Of a stretch of DNA of 64,000 nucleotides, positions 48,003 to 59,486 are shown piece by piece. The stretch's first letter is position 1. Each line of letters begins with the position of its first letter. This stretch comes from Ottelia alismoides (lineage: Eukaryota > Streptophyta > Magnoliopsida > Alismatales > Hydrocharitaceae): NCBI GenBank assembly GCA_037367405.1, contig JAZKJV010009775.1:744001-808000 (forward strand). The letters are read 5' to 3'. The notes beneath the pieces were generated by a model. The model had not been told where the DNA came from and did not search any database. It was given only the letters and a program-made list of their open reading frames with translations. The position numbers were made by a program, and so were the translations under genes.

Positions 48003-48916
48003 TAGCCCATTCACTTCTGGGTTTTTGACGCATGGGGCATAGATTTCATGGGTCCATTCCCTAAGAGTCAGAGGTTCGAGTACATTTTGTTGGCCGTTGA
48101 TTATGTTAGTCGTTGGGTTGAGGCCATCCCCGCCCGAACCGTAGATGCTAGGACTGTTTGCAGATTTTTTAAGGAAGAATATCATTTCACGTTTCGGGGT
48201 GCCTAGAGTTTTGATATCTGATGGGGGGTCTCATTTCGTCAACGACAAGGTAAAGGCCCACCTAGTGAGTTCAGTATAGACCATCGAGTAGCCACACTGT
48301 ATCATCCTCAAACCAATGGTCTTGCTAAAGTGTCGAACAGGGAGATCAAGACTATATTGCAGAAGGTCATCCACCCTGACCGAAAGGATTGATCACAGCT
48401 TTTGGACTCGGTCTTGTGGGCATATCGGACGTCATTCAAGACACCATTGAGTACATCTCCCTTTCGCCTCATTTTATGGCAAGTCCTGCCATTTACCTGT
48501 TGAGCTGAGACATAGGTCACTTTGGGCAGTTACAGATATTCTTATGGATCCAGTGAGTGTAGGAGATCAGAGGAGGGCAGAGTTAGCAACCTTGGAGGAG
48601 CTACGTGATGCAACTGTTTCGAGCAGCCTCCGGTACAAGGAGAGAGAGAAGGAGTGGCATGATTCTCATATCATCCACAAAGCAGTTTGAGCTAGGACAG
48701 CGAGTATGGTTGTTCAATGCCAGGTTGAGATTATTTACAGGGAAGCTGCAGAGCAAATGGAAGGGACCCTATTTGGTCCGAAAGGTACACGGCAATGGGA
48801 GTATTGATATATGTGAGTTGTCTTCTGAGAGTACCTTTCGTGCTAACGGGCAACGGCTCAAGCCATATCTAGATCATGAGCCGGTCGTTGACGTTGCCCC
48901 TATTCATTTTGCATGA
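48003..48916 (+). pseudogene. Gypsy C integrase core and C-terminus (inactive)
   Basis: Continues after the stop with [14 protein letters not shown] (first Asp) and [12 protein letters not shown] frameshift lies near 48180, around the second Asp. The third catalytic position near 48325 reads AKVSNREIK, with Lys where gypsy E has Glu. The C-terminal module is again open (48605-48916), with [15 protein letters not shown] and SKWKGPYLVRKV, the GPY/F module of non-chromodomain Athila-type integrases. No chromodomain follows. Confidence 0.8.
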
Positions 48917-50990
48917 GATGTGGTCTCTTGACTCACATCTATTGCATCTTATCCCTGATTATCACTGTTTTCCTGACTTGTATAGATCCAGTTGTCTATA
49001 TCACACTATTCTTCAGTCCAACACCCCATTTCCATCTTTGATTATGCTACACTTAGGGTGCACTTTACACTAAGTATAGGGGAGTGGGACTTTTGAGTTT
49101 CTTTTGATTCATTTCTACCTCTGTTTTGTTGCCTATACTTAGGGATATTTTACCCTAAGTATAGGGGACGTAGACCCGGAACATTCTCACTCGGATTTCC
49201 CTTTGTGTACAGCCTGCTATACTTAGGATTACTTAATCCTAAGTATAGGGGGAAAACCCCGGGATTCTCTTTCCATTTCTATTCTTTCATTCATCTTTGT
49301 ATATAGCCTTCCTTTTCACTTCCCTGTACTAAGCATGAGTTATGTCTTCTTCATCGCTCTTGATTCAGTCTGAGGACATCATTCGAGCTAAGTATAGGGG
49401 GTGTCGTATATATTTCATATACACTTTAGCCATAACTCGTACTTTGTGTGAGTGTGTTAATAAATAAAAATGGCTAAAACCCTTAAAATCCATAAAAATT
49501 AAAAATTTTTCCTTGTAAATAAAATTCTTTTATTGCACATACATAGCTATGTACAAATTATTTTTGTAAAAATATTTGTAAAAATCTTTTGTGTAAATAG
49601 TGTGTAAATATTTTGATGTCAAAAATTATGTATATAGTACAAAATTTTTGTAAAATGTTTTGAAAACAAAAAGTTTGCAAAAACCTTGTGTGAATTTGTG
49701 TAAATGTTTTGCAAAACTTGCATTCATGCATCCACCCATGTTTTCAAATCATTTTCAAAAATTTTGCACATTTGTAAAATTTTGTAAAAATTGCATCTTT
49801 GTAAATATTTGTACAGTTTTTCCTGAATCATAGTTTACATTTAAACTAGCCTGGAATTAAATTTAAAAATAGAGCTTGGTTAAGATCTTAATCCACCTAA
49901 TTCTGAGAGGAACCTTAGAGGGCTTAGGGTTGAGATTTTCAAGTCCATGGTGACTTAATTCTTTGAGTCCACTAGGATATGATCATATGTCATCTCAATG
50001 AGCCTAAGTAGAGCACTTCACAACACACACATGACTCTTACAGATAATGGCTTTACTTGGACCGGCACTTTACATCGAGCTCTCTACGGATGAGGTGGTG
50101 AGGAGGCAGTCTTCTTTGACTTGGGGTAGCATATGATGGTAGTACTTCTAGGCGGAACCTCTCTTCTTCTTATAGTGAAGGAAGTGCGTCTCAACTTGGT
50201 CTGGTAGCGGTGAGGTCTAACGACAGGAGTTGTGGGTTGCAATAAAGCTTCAAAAGAGGGATAGTCTACTGGCTCAAGAGGAAAAACTCCTTATGTATAT
50301 ATGCTGCACTTTGTAGATATGTTGTAAATATGCACATCAAAAAATGCAAAAAGAAAAGAATAACTCCAAAAAAGTGGCGGGTCTGATAGAAAATGATAAT
50401 CCCACCGGAGTGTATATTGTGCAATAAAGCAAAGCTTGTTATCCATGTTCCATCTCATGAAGCTTGCAGTAGGGAGACTTAGCTACACTGGTTGAGCTCC
50501 CAGGGATACATCGCTACACTGGCCATGGTCCATTCTCTTTTTCCTCCTCTTCTTGAGCCGGTTGAACTTGAACTTAGAAGGGAATACCCTGCTCCTCGAG
50601 GAAAGAGTTGCCAGACTAGGGTATTAGAGTTACCTTGTTGGGGAGGGTTGTCATTTTGCTACTTCTGAGGTGGAGAGCTATACCTCACTTACACAGTACA
50701 AGAAAAGATTCATGGTCTTCAGGGTTAGTGTATGTAGACTTGTTCTGATCTGGATTGTTGAGGAGTCTTGACTATATATTAGTGGAACTTAGAGGCTGTT
50801 AAGTTTTAAACCTAAGTCCAAATAAGGTTCTGACAAATTAATAATCCAAAGATCTGATGAGCTCCATACTTCAATTTAATGAAGACAAGTTTAATAACCA
50901 ACATTGATTCATTCTTTCCTTTCTTTTTCTTTTTCTTTTCTTTTTCACTTCTTTTTCAAATGAGTGTTTGCTAAGGGACTAGCAAAAGTA
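48917..50990 (+). mobile_element. Gypsy C 3' UTR
   Basis: About 2.1 kb without a supported ORF. It opens with four polypurine-like units (49047-49401), then an AT-rich stretch of tttgtaaaa phrases (49480-49850), then mixed sequence shared with D. Athila elements often carry an env-like gene here, but I see no transmembrane-type or long frame. The 3' part (50920-50985) is pyrimidine-rich just before the polypurine tract. Confidence 0.65.
49047..49401 (+). repeat. Polypurine-tract-like hairpins, gypsy C 3' UTR
   Basis: Unit 1 is at 49047-49084 (imperfect arms). Unit 2 is at 49132-49165 (perfect 13-bp arms, CCTATACTTAGGG and CCCTAAGTATAGG, 8-nt loop). Unit 3 is at 49217-49248 (perfect 15-bp arms, 2-nt loop). 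Unit 4 (49388-49401) is only the second arm, CTAAGTATAGGGGG followed by TG. Each second arm ends in AGTATAGGGG, as does the real polypurine tract at 50991-51002. Confidence 0.9.
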
Positions 50991-51002
50991 AAGTATAGGG
51001 GG
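50991..51002 (+). other. Polypurine tract, gypsy C
   Basis: AAGTATAGGGGG directly precedes the 3' LTR start TGATGAATCC. It is the plus-strand primer position in reverse transcription. Confidence 0.85.
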
Positions 51003-52252
51003 TGATGAATCCTCATTCATCACTCTTTATTCTTTTATTTTAGCTAAAAAACTCTACAAAACACCATGTAGATACTTGTAAATATAATAAATTGTCAAAC
51101 TGCATGCTTTGTGTAAATAGCAATAATTAGCATGTTTTTGTGCAAAAATAAAAGAATATAGAAGAAAGAAACAGAAGGAGATATTTAGAATAAATATCGA
51201 GTGACCCAAACCCAAGGGAGGGCCAAGCATTGGCCTGACCGCAGAAGAAACCAAGTAGAGAGAGATAGGGCCATTCACCATGTACATACTCCTTCATGTA
51301 TATACTTTATTTTATTAAAAATAAAAAAAAATGTATTTCTCTTATTTTGTACATATTTATAAAAACAAAATAAAAATCAGAAAAATTAAATAAAAACAAA
51401 AAGGAAATAAATTCTCTCTCTTCATTGTACATATACCATGTATATAAGAATAAAAGGCTTATTTATTTTACTTTTGTAAGTAAATAATAAAAATTAATAA
51501 AAATTATTTTATATTCCAAATTTTATTTTATAAATAAATAAAATATAAAATTGGGATAATTGTACAAAAATAGAATACTAAAAATATAAATTGAAAATAC
51601 ATAGGTATTTATACATGTATATAATAATATATTATGTATATACATAATTTATTTTTTAAAAAAATAAATAAATATCAATAAAAATAATTTAAAAATAAAT
51701 AAACATTTTTTATTTTGAAAATATTTTGAAATAAAATCATTTCCTTTTTTAATTTAACATATAAATAAATTTGGAATGGCGAATTCTGATTAGTCCACGG
51801 GGGAGTGTTGACCCCCGGTCAACTCCCCCCCAGGACCATACCTCCGCGGATCCGCATCTTTGACCCAATTTCTTCAATATTTCCTGAAGCGATCCGCTAC
51901 CCATGTGCCCAAACCCCACACTCCGATTGAATAGGGCATATCTGTGATTCACGCCCGATCATTTCATTAGGTATTTATGCATCGATCCGCACGCTACACT
52001 CCCGTCTTCTCAGATCTTTACTAGTATATAGCCTGAGCTTCAGTTGCCTTCTCCTGCATCTTTGGCCTTCCCCCTTGTCGCCGATGAGCTCCTCTCCTTC
52101 ACCTGAGTAACAGCTGTGTGAGAGAGAGTTGTAATGAGGTCGTGAGTGTAGGGAACCTCAGATCCGGCGATTTCCATCGTCGTGCTCCGCCGCAGGCAAA
52201 CTCAGCCTCTGGACGCGTCGCCCCATCGAGGCCATGACCCTTGGAGGGCCAG
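51003..52252 (+). mobile_element. 3' LTR of gypsy C, first 1250 bp
   Basis: It closely matches the 5' LTR from 40570, including the TATA region and the GC-richer block. Here the terminal hairpin is better kept than in the 5' copy: TGATGAAT, CCTC, ATTCATCA. It breaks at 52252, in ggagggccag, where gypsy E is inserted; the 5' LTR continues unbroken past the same point (about 41820). Confidence 0.9.
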
Positions 52253-54460
52253 TGACGAGTCGCTAGATACGGTAATTAATTCGGTCAAGTTGTAGCACGT
52301 GTACTTAGCGAGTCGGTCAGAACGGAGAGGAGATCTCCGTGAAGAGTGTCTCGGCTTTAATTTATATCCCGGGCAAGTCCGGGGTCGAACTCAGGGAGGC
52401 AAAGGAACAACTTGGGTTTAATTCAAGAATTTAGATCTAGATATCCAATGCGTTTTTTTTTATATTTTTTTAATGCAAATAGGATGCCAATGCAGGTGAA
52501 TTAAGCACCTAAGAAAGTATACAACTTAGCCAAATTAATTTTAATGAGAAATTAATCCAATTTAGCCAAGTTACATTTTTCCTAGAATACTAATCCAGAG
52601 ATGAAAACAAAACACATTTTTTTGGAATTTTAGGGGTTAAAATGCAACAATGAAAAATGCACACTTTTTAAGGGTCTTTTTGCAATTTATCACACAAACA
52701 GAAAGCAAAAATCATGAAAAAATTACTGGAATAAAAACATTATGCAAGGAAGCTACAGTAATTTTTTTGGAATATTTTGACAAAATATGATTTTTTTATG
52801 AAATTTTTAGTGAAAACAGAGTGGAAATGAGTAATTAATTCCTATTAAATCCACGTTATCAAATTAATCAGAGTGTGATTTATCTCAAGTAGGTATTTAG
52901 ATGAGCAATCCGTGAGACTTGAAATTTTGTGAAAAGCATGTATGTGGATTTAAATAAAAATCAAAAACTAATTTCACTCTATGATTTATTCTAGGCACAA
53001 GACATATCCATTTTGAATGAAATTTGGACAGAACATTCATCACATATCAAGGCATCACATATAATTTTTTAAGATTTTTTAGAGCAACCGTATGTGAGAT
53101 ATTAATTTAATGGCACAGAATGGGTAAACTATGCAAAATTTCAGTTAATCATTTTTAATTAATTACCCATATCTAACAAAAATATAAAGAAATAATCATA
53201 TGACAGAGTATGAGTTGCTCTAGACAATGCTATTTTTCTTTAAATAAAAGGATGCCAAAATAAGGTCCAAAGTCAAGTACGAACACAGGGGTGTCCTTGC
53301 AATTACAGAAACTAAAATTACACACAAACTTGCACAGGGACTATTTTGTAATATTAGAAAAAAGGAATAGAACTAATATAATTTTTACATAAAAAAAACA
53401 ATTGAGAGGACCTTCTTCTCCAGGCCGATGTTTGCAGGATGAACCCAAGGGAAAATGGCGGCGGCGGCGGTGGCTGTGGGCGCCCGCGTGGAGGTAGGCG
53501 GCGGCGGCGCCGCCGAGGGCGCGGCGCTGGGGGAGGAGGGGAGCGCGCGCTGGTGGCACGGGCGGCGCCGCCTTCGTTGACAGTGGCTGGGGTTGGCGAG
53601 ATGGTGGCGGGGTCGCGCGGCTTGGCTGGAGGGGGGGGGGGCGCGCCGGCGGTGAGCTTCTGGAGGGGCCGGCGACTGGCCGCCGTGGAGAGTGGCGCGG
53701 CGGCGCGGCCTTGGCGGCTCCGCCGCTGGGGGCGGAGGATGAAGGAGGGGGGCGGCGGGCTGCTGCCTCCTTCGTTATTTTTTTTTTGATTTTTTTTTGA
53801 AAATTTTTTTACTGTGATTTTGTTTAGTTTTTCTGCTGTAATAAAATAAACCTTTTTTTTTGTTTAATTTTTTTTATATTTTTTTTTAATTTTGATTAGT
53901 CAGAGAATATGAACATGATAACAAAATAAAAAAAAATTATAAGGTGGGTGGGTGGTGGTGATGATGAAAGAAAGAAAAGAAAAAAAATGGTGTGATGGTA
54001 GTGGTAATGAAGGGACTTTTTTGTGTTTTAAATTTTTTATTTTTTTTTATATTTTCAAACAGGAAATAAATGTGTACAAAAAAAAAGAGAAAAGGAAACA
54101 AAAGAAGAGGGAAATGATGATGGTGAGGATGATTATGAACTAAACAAATGAAGGGTTTTCGTGATGGTGTGATAAAAATTGCAAACAAAATAACAATGAT
54201 GGAAAAAAAAATACCTACGGTGGAAACGGTCGCCTATGATGTGCTCGTGAGAGCACGGTCTTCGCTCGAATCGTCGGCGCGCGATGAGCTCGAGCAGCGC
54301 GCGAGTGCGGCTGCGATGTTGGCCAAAAAGCCAACGGATCACACCGGAGAGAGGGCCGTCGTCGCTCGACCGCGGTTGCGTCGCTGTCACCGATTCAACT
54401 CAGGGAACTAGGCTCTCCTCACATAAAGATGGATCAAAGGCAAAAATGAGGAGAATGACA

Positions 54461-54471
54461 TGTATATAAAG
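54461..54471 (-). promoter_or_regulatory. Putative TATA box, gypsy E LTR
   Basis: The minus strand reads CTTTATATACA, placed about 0.94 kb into the LTR, as in gypsy A and C. Confidence 0.55.
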
Positions 54472-54603
54472 AAGATGGGATGAGAGGTTATTAAAGTGGT
54501 GGGGTTGAATGGGAGGTTGATTTATTAATGGAGTTGAATGGGAAGTTGGGAAAAAATGGTGGAATAATGGAGTTGAATTGGTGGTTATTGTAGAGAATGG
54601 AAA

Positions 54604-54632
54604 TTAAATAATAAATAAATAAATAAATAAAG
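54604..54632. repeat. (AAAT)n-type microsatellite
   Basis: About six to seven repeats of TAAA inside the gypsy E LTR. Confidence 0.75.
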
Positions 54633-55410
54633 TTGTCTACTTTAAATACAATGAAATAAAAAGAGAAGATAAATAGTGGAGAATTTACAAAAGAAGACAA
54701 AACACCATGTACATTTTTTTTTACTTTTCTAATATGTAATTTTTTTGTCTTTTTAATAAGAGATATTTACAACAAAAAAATACAATAAAATAGTATAATT
54801 AAAATACAACACAAGTATGATTTTTTTGTATTTTTAATAATTAAGAAAGATATAATAAAAAATGAAGAAAGTATGAATATATACATAATGTACAATGTAC
54901 ATCTAGGTCCCAAAACCCAACTTTTGCAAATGAGCTCCGATTTTAATGAAACCACTTCCGTTGGATAGATAATTTTCTAACTTGAACTTTAAAAGTGAGT
55001 TTGGTGAATTTGGAGTTCATACGGAGCGGGAATTTAGCTTGGAAGTTGGTCTTTACGGCTTTTTCCCATTGGGATCTAGGAGCATTTATTTGAGATGAAA
55101 TTTGTTTTGTATTTTTGTATTTTTATATACATTATTATAAACAAGTTAGAGAAAGAATTAGCCAAAAAGGAGTTGAAATGAAATTATTAAAAATATATGA
55201 AGTTTTGGGTTATTTACAAGTATAAAACTCCTTATTTTTGCGGCTTTTTATGTATAATTTATTTTGTACAATCTAATATACAATAATTAATATATTTTAT
55301 TTACAAGAGTCATTTTGTTAGTTTATTGATTTTATGGATATTTAAAAGGGAATTTACTCACGGATTTTGCTAAGATTAAGATATTAAGATGATGAATCGT
55401 GGATTCATCA

Positions 55411-55422
55411 CCCCCCTATACT
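55411..55422 (-). other. Polypurine tract, gypsy E
   Basis: The minus strand reads AGTATAGGGGGG directly before the LTR start TGATGAATCC, the same as in gypsy C. Confidence 0.85.
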
Positions 55423-56664
55423 TAAACTTTGCTAGTCCTCGAGCAAATAAAGAATGAATAAGTTGGGTTAACCCCTGACTGTGCATGTGAATACAAGACT
55501 TGATCCGTTCAAGAACTCTCGGTTTTAGAGATCCTAACATTCTAAGCTGAACCAAGCTCTAGTCAAAAGGTACCCAATTTCCCTAATCATCAGACTCTCT
55601 TTGTATACGTATATATAAGGGATATGACTTTAAGTGTTGACCGCAGTTACAAGAGTAGAGTCATAACGTCACCCAAGGTTCCAGTCCAAGAGACTCTCCT
55701 AAGGACCCGATCCTCAACACTAGGGAATGAATCATTTCTTGCATCCAATCCACCGTCTCTTTAGTTGTCAGACTTAAAAGTGTAGATGGAAGGCCAGTTG
55801 ATGGAGGGCATAGGATTGTGTCATTTCTTCTCTCCCTCTCATTGGAACAAGGATCCTCTCTAGTGCCTTATTACGCAACGCATTTTTTTGGTGTTGATCA
55901 GTGCGTCCGTCAAGAGAAGTTGGAGCCGTCTGCACTTGTTTTCCTGGGAGTACACCGGGGTGTGCCTTTTTTGAGTACCTATCGTACCTTCTACACCCAG
56001 ACTTGTAGCATTTACGATGCAGAGCCCTTTTTTGGTGCAAGCCCGACTCCTGGTCCTAATAGCGGTGGTCCAAGTGGACACTTTGAAATGGTTGGGACCG
56101 CTCGCCTTTGGTGGAAGCTCTTTTGATAATTGACTTTGTGGAATGAGAGCTTTTCTTTGACATTTCATTGCTTGGTAGTATTTTTGGCTAGCTCCACTGC
56201 TTTTACCAAGAGTTGGCGCACACTGATCAACATTTTTTTATTTTATCACACACTGGCACATAGGTAAATATCAAGAGATAGTACAAGAACCATGTTCTCA
56301 TACTGGCTAAATGTGCTGACACTCAGGTTTCATGAAGCCTTCATTGATTTTATCCCATCCTCGAGCATCATTAAATCAAGTCCAAACTCAAATCCCTCAT
56401 CCCAGTTCCTCAAGTGAAATTACAACTCATCTCATCATAACTACAGTCGTGTATGTGAGGTGCAGATCATATTCTTAAGGTAGAGACTAAGCATGCAATA
56501 TAGCACACACATCTTTCAAACTAGGGAAATGTGAATAATTAAGTCAAGGACCCTAATGACTAAGGCTGGTTAACTCAAAATCTCAAGACCTCATAAACCA
56601 AGTGTTCTTGAACATCACTAGTCTTGTGTGAAAGTGGATTGTGTCAGGGATTAAACCAACTTAT

Positions 56665-56975
56665 TAGTTAGTTTTTTTTTTTTAGTTTTTGTTTTTGAAG
56701 TTTTTTTATGAATGTTTTTTTTGTGTTTTTTTTTTTTTTAAGTTTTGGAAAAAGTTTTTTTTTTCAAAAAGGGTTTTTTTTGTTTGTTTGTTTGTTTGTT
56801 TTTTGTGTTTTTTTTTGACAAACAAAGGCAAAGAAGTTTTTTTTTTTTTTTTTGAAAAAGATAGGTGAATAAGAAAAGATTTTTTTTTTGGAAAGTTTTT
56901 TTTTAAGCAAATAAAGAAAAAGAGTTTTTTTTTTAGGAAAAAGTTTTTTTACTTTTGTTTTTTTTTTTTTACCCA
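56665..56975. repeat. Poly-T/poly-A rich tract in gypsy E 3' UTR
   Basis: More than a dozen T runs of 7-17 bases broken by short G/A interruptions, including a (TTTG)n stretch near 56778-56800. It creates a spurious Lys/Phe-rich minus-strand frame at 56764-57054. Exact run lengths are doubtful in any assembly. Confidence 0.85.
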
Positions 56976-57055
56976 CCCCATAATTATTGTATAATATATA
57001 CAAAAATACGTGAAAGTACGAGGTATGGGTAAAGTATATATGTAATATATACACG

Positions 57056-57347
57056 CCCCCCTATACTTAGCTTGTGCTATGTCCTCATGGCACTAGGTGA
57101 CACAAAGACATAGCTCGTACTAAGCGTAGGAAAGCTAAAATAACAAAAACTATAGAAGTCGATCCGCCCCCCCTATACTTAGGCTCTGGACAGCCTAAGT
57201 GTAGAAGAAGAGCAAAAAATGGGGCGGACGAGGTCAAGAGGAGCAAATAATGAGCCTAAGTGTAGTCGAGAGGATAAATGATGAGTAAATACACATGACG
57301 GGCATCGGTCCCCCCTATACTTAGGCTTTGGTCAGCCTAAGTATAGG
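57056..57347 (-). repeat. Polypurine-tract-like hairpins, gypsy E 3' UTR
   Basis: Plus-strand C-rich arms CCCCCTATACTTAG lie at about 57056, 57170 and 57311. The third is a perfect hairpin (14-bp arms 57314-57327 and 57334-57347, loop TTGGTC). The second has one mismatch (57173-57204). A lone arm (GAGCCTAAGTGTAG) is at 57252-57265. On the sense strand each reads CCTAAGTATAGGGGGG or similar, like the polypurine tract at 55411-55422. Confidence 0.9.
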
Positions 57348-57455
57348 ACAAGAGTAAGTGTGAGAACCGACGTGATTTCGAGAATATACAAAGAAGGGAG
57401 AATATGTACAAGAGTGATGGAATCTTCTAAGATGTTGAATCTTGATGCTGCATCT

Positions 57456-59486
57456 TCATGAAGAGTAATAAGATGTATCTGCTCTGTACTCACTCTGTAT
57501 GAAGTTGATGACCTCGACTTGGACTAACTGCTCTTTGGAATCAACAAAATGCTTCAACAGTTGTCCATTCACCACATGAGATTGTGCACCATCTTTGAGA
57601 TCAGCTATCTCTACACTTCCATTCTCGTGCACTTTCTTAACCACAAAGGGACCCGTCCATTTAGATTTGAGCTTCCCATGGAACATCTTCAACCTGGCAT
57701 TGAACAACCATACCTTTTGTCCAGGGACAAAGTCTTTACACCTAATGTGTTGATCATGCCATCTCTTTACTTTGTCCTTATAAATCAAACTGTTGTCATA
57801 TGCCCTGTTTCGGATTTCCACGAGCTCGTTCAAGTTCAAGTCTCGACAAAGTTTCCCTAGGTGACAACTCCAATTAATCTTCTTAATTGCCCATTTGGAT
57901 TTATGAATCAATTCTGCGGGCAAATGGCATGGCTTGCCATAGATCATTCTAAATGGTGAAGTACCCAATGGTGTCTTGTAGGCTGTCCTATAGGCCCACA
58001 GAACTTGGTCCAAAAGCTGAGACCAGTTCTTCCTATCGGGACGAACCAATTTCTGCAAAATACTCTTCACCTCTCTATTCGAAACCTCTGCCATGCCGTT
58101 GGACTGTGGGTGGTAAGGACTAGTAACTCTATGCTCAAATCCATAGTCCTTAGCTAAAGATCTCATATCTCGATTCACAAAGTGGCTACCCCCATCAGAT
58201 ATCAAAACTTTTGGCACCCCGAACCTAGCAATAATATGGTCTTTCACAAACTTACAGACAATCTTGCTGTCTGCGGTTCGGGTTGGGATAGCCTCCACCC
58301 ACCTAGATAAATAATCAACCGCCAACAAAATGTACTCATGTCCTTGGCTGTTGGGAAAGGGACCCATAAAATCTATGCCCCATGCATCAAAAACATCACA
58401 AATAATCATCGGTTGCATGGGCATCTCATCTCTCTGTCCAACTGTCCCTCCCATCCTTTGACAAATTGGGCACGACCGTACAAAATCAATGGCATCTCTA
58501 AACAAGGTCGGCCAATACAATCCACATTGAAGTACTTTGTGAGCGGTTCTCTTTCCCGAATGGTGTCCTCCAGCCTCAAGTGAATGACAATATGTGAGGA
58601 CACTATGGTATTCCTCCTGAGGAATACACCTTCTCCAAACACAATCCGGTCCTTCGAAGAAAAGGAAAGGATCGTCCCAGTGGTATCTCCTCGAATCCGA
58701 CTTCAGTCGATCAATGCTGCTCCTAGTCCAACCATGGGGAACCTGCTTGGAGACAAGATAGTTCACCATGTTGGCATACCACGGGAGGGAGTCAATAACA
58801 CAAATTGACTCATCTGGGAAGGTCTCTCTAATCCGCTCATGATCAGGAGAATCCTTAAGTTCAATCCGAGAAAGGTGATCAGCCACAACATTCTTCACTC
58901 CAGGTTTATCTTTTATCTCCAAATCAAATTCCTGGAGGAGTAGAATCCACCTAAGAAGACGCGCCTTCGCATCCTTCTTTTCCATTAAGTATCGAATGGC
59001 TGTGTGATCAGTATAAATTGTCACCTTAGATCCCAAAATATATGATCTGAACTTCTCGAGGGCCCATACTACTGCGAGCATTTCCTTTTCAGTCACTGTA
59101 TAATTTTTCTGTGTAGGATCTAAAACTTTGCTCGCATAGTGAATCGCAAACGGAATCCCCTCTCGCCGTTGTCCTAGCACAGCTCCTATAGCGAAATCTG
59201 AAGCGTCAGTCATGATCTCAAAGGGGAGAGACCAGTCAGGAGCTTGTAGGATAGGCGAGGTACAAATCTTCCTTTTTAAGAGCTCAAAGGCCTCCAGACA
59301 CCTGTGATCTACAACGAACTCTATGTCTTTCCCTAAGAGCTCAGTCAGTGGGCGGGCGATCTTTGAAAAATCTTGAATGAATCTCCTATAGAATCCAACA
59401 TGCCCTAAGAATGACCGCACTGACTTCACGTTGGTAGGTGGATCGAGTTTCTTGATCACCTCCACCTTGGCAGGGTCAACCTCCAT
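57456..59486 (-). CDS. pol: Gypsy E RNase H and integrase (end of pol)
   Basis: An unbroken 676-codon frame. The first 60 residues are the RT thumb ([20 protein letters not shown]). RNase H spans about 88-206, with Asp94 (MTDASDF), Glu133/135 (VTEKEML), Asp160 (YTDHT) and Asp203 (VADHLS). The integrase zinc region has [14 protein letters not shown] (about 300-313) and CPIC (339-342). The catalytic core has Asp372 (GIDFMGPFP), Asp431 (LISDGGSHF) and Glu467 ([10 protein letters not shown]). The C-terminal GPY/F module ([12 protein letters not shown]) is near 615-630, with no chromodomain. This is the Athila-type Ty3/gypsy layout. RNase H removes the RNA template and integrase inserts the DNA copy. 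The upstream RT is in another frame; a one-base indel separates them near 59490-59505. Confidence 0.92.
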   Translation of the reverse strand: MEVDPAKVEVIKKLDPPTNVKSVRSFLGHVGFYRRFIQDFSKIARPLTELLGKDIEFVVDHRCLEAFELLKRKICTSPILQAPDWSLPFEIMTDASDFAIGAVLGQRREGIPFAIHYASKVLDPTQKNYTVTEKEMLAVVWALEKFRSYILGSKVTIYTDHTAIRYLMEKKDAKARLLRWILLLQEFDLEIKDKPGVKNVVADHLSRIELKDSPDHERIRETFPDESICVIDSLPWYANMVNYLVSKQVPHGWTRSSIDRLKSDSRRYHWDDPFLFFEGPDCVWRRCIPQEEYHSVLTYCHSLEAGGHHSGKRTAHKVLQCGLYWPTLFRDAIDFVRSCPICQRMGGTVGQRDEMPMQPMIICDVFDAWGIDFMGPFPNSQGHEYILLAVDYLSRWVEAIPTRTADSKIVCKFVKDHIIARFGVPKVLISDGGSHFVNRDMRSLAKDYGFEHRVTSPYHPQSNGMAEVSNREVKSILQKLVRPDRKNWSQLLDQVLWAYRTAYKTPLGTSPFRMIYGKPCHLPAELIHKSKWAIKKINWSCHLGKLCRDLNLNELVEIRNRAYDNSLIYKDKVKRWHDQHIRCKDFVPGQKVWLFNARLKMFHGKLKSKWTGPFVVKKVHENGSVEIADLKDGAQSHVVNGQLLKHFVDSKEQLVQVEVINFIQSEYRADTSYYSS

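Larger units (their letters stand above)
52253..55410 (-). mobile_element. 3' LTR of gypsy E (3.16 kb)
   Basis: On the minus strand it starts TGATGAATC at 55410, after a polypurine tract, and ends ACTCGTCA at 52253. The first 21 bp form a hairpin (arms TGATGAATC and GATTCATCA, 55390-55410). Inside are a TATA box (54461-54471), a GC-rich block (53440-53770, with a run of 11 G) and an AT-rich U5. A box near 52365-52420 is shared with gypsy A and B. Bases gccag (52248-52252) are the likely target duplication in gypsy C. ORFs on both strands in the GC-rich block lack domains. Confidence 0.9.
55423..57455 (-). mobile_element. Gypsy E 3' UTR
   Basis: About 2.0 kb between the pol stop and the polypurine tract. 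Next to pol are polypurine-like hairpins (57056-57347). Then comes a tract dominated by T runs on the plus strand (56665-56975), so the sense RNA is A-rich. The rest (55423-56660) is mixed. A 103-codon plus-strand frame (55818-56126) is antisense to the element and has no domain I know. No env-like frame is visible. Confidence 0.65.

Noticed and set aside
55818..56126. 103-codon plus-strand ORF antisense to gypsy E's 3' UTR
   Set aside because: Antisense genes exist in some plant gypsy lineages, so I looked for one. This frame has no domain I know and no matching open frame in gypsy C or D, so it is not supported.
56764..57054. 96-codon Lys/Phe-rich minus-strand ORF
   Set aside because: Produced by A/T homopolymer runs in the gypsy E 3' UTR.
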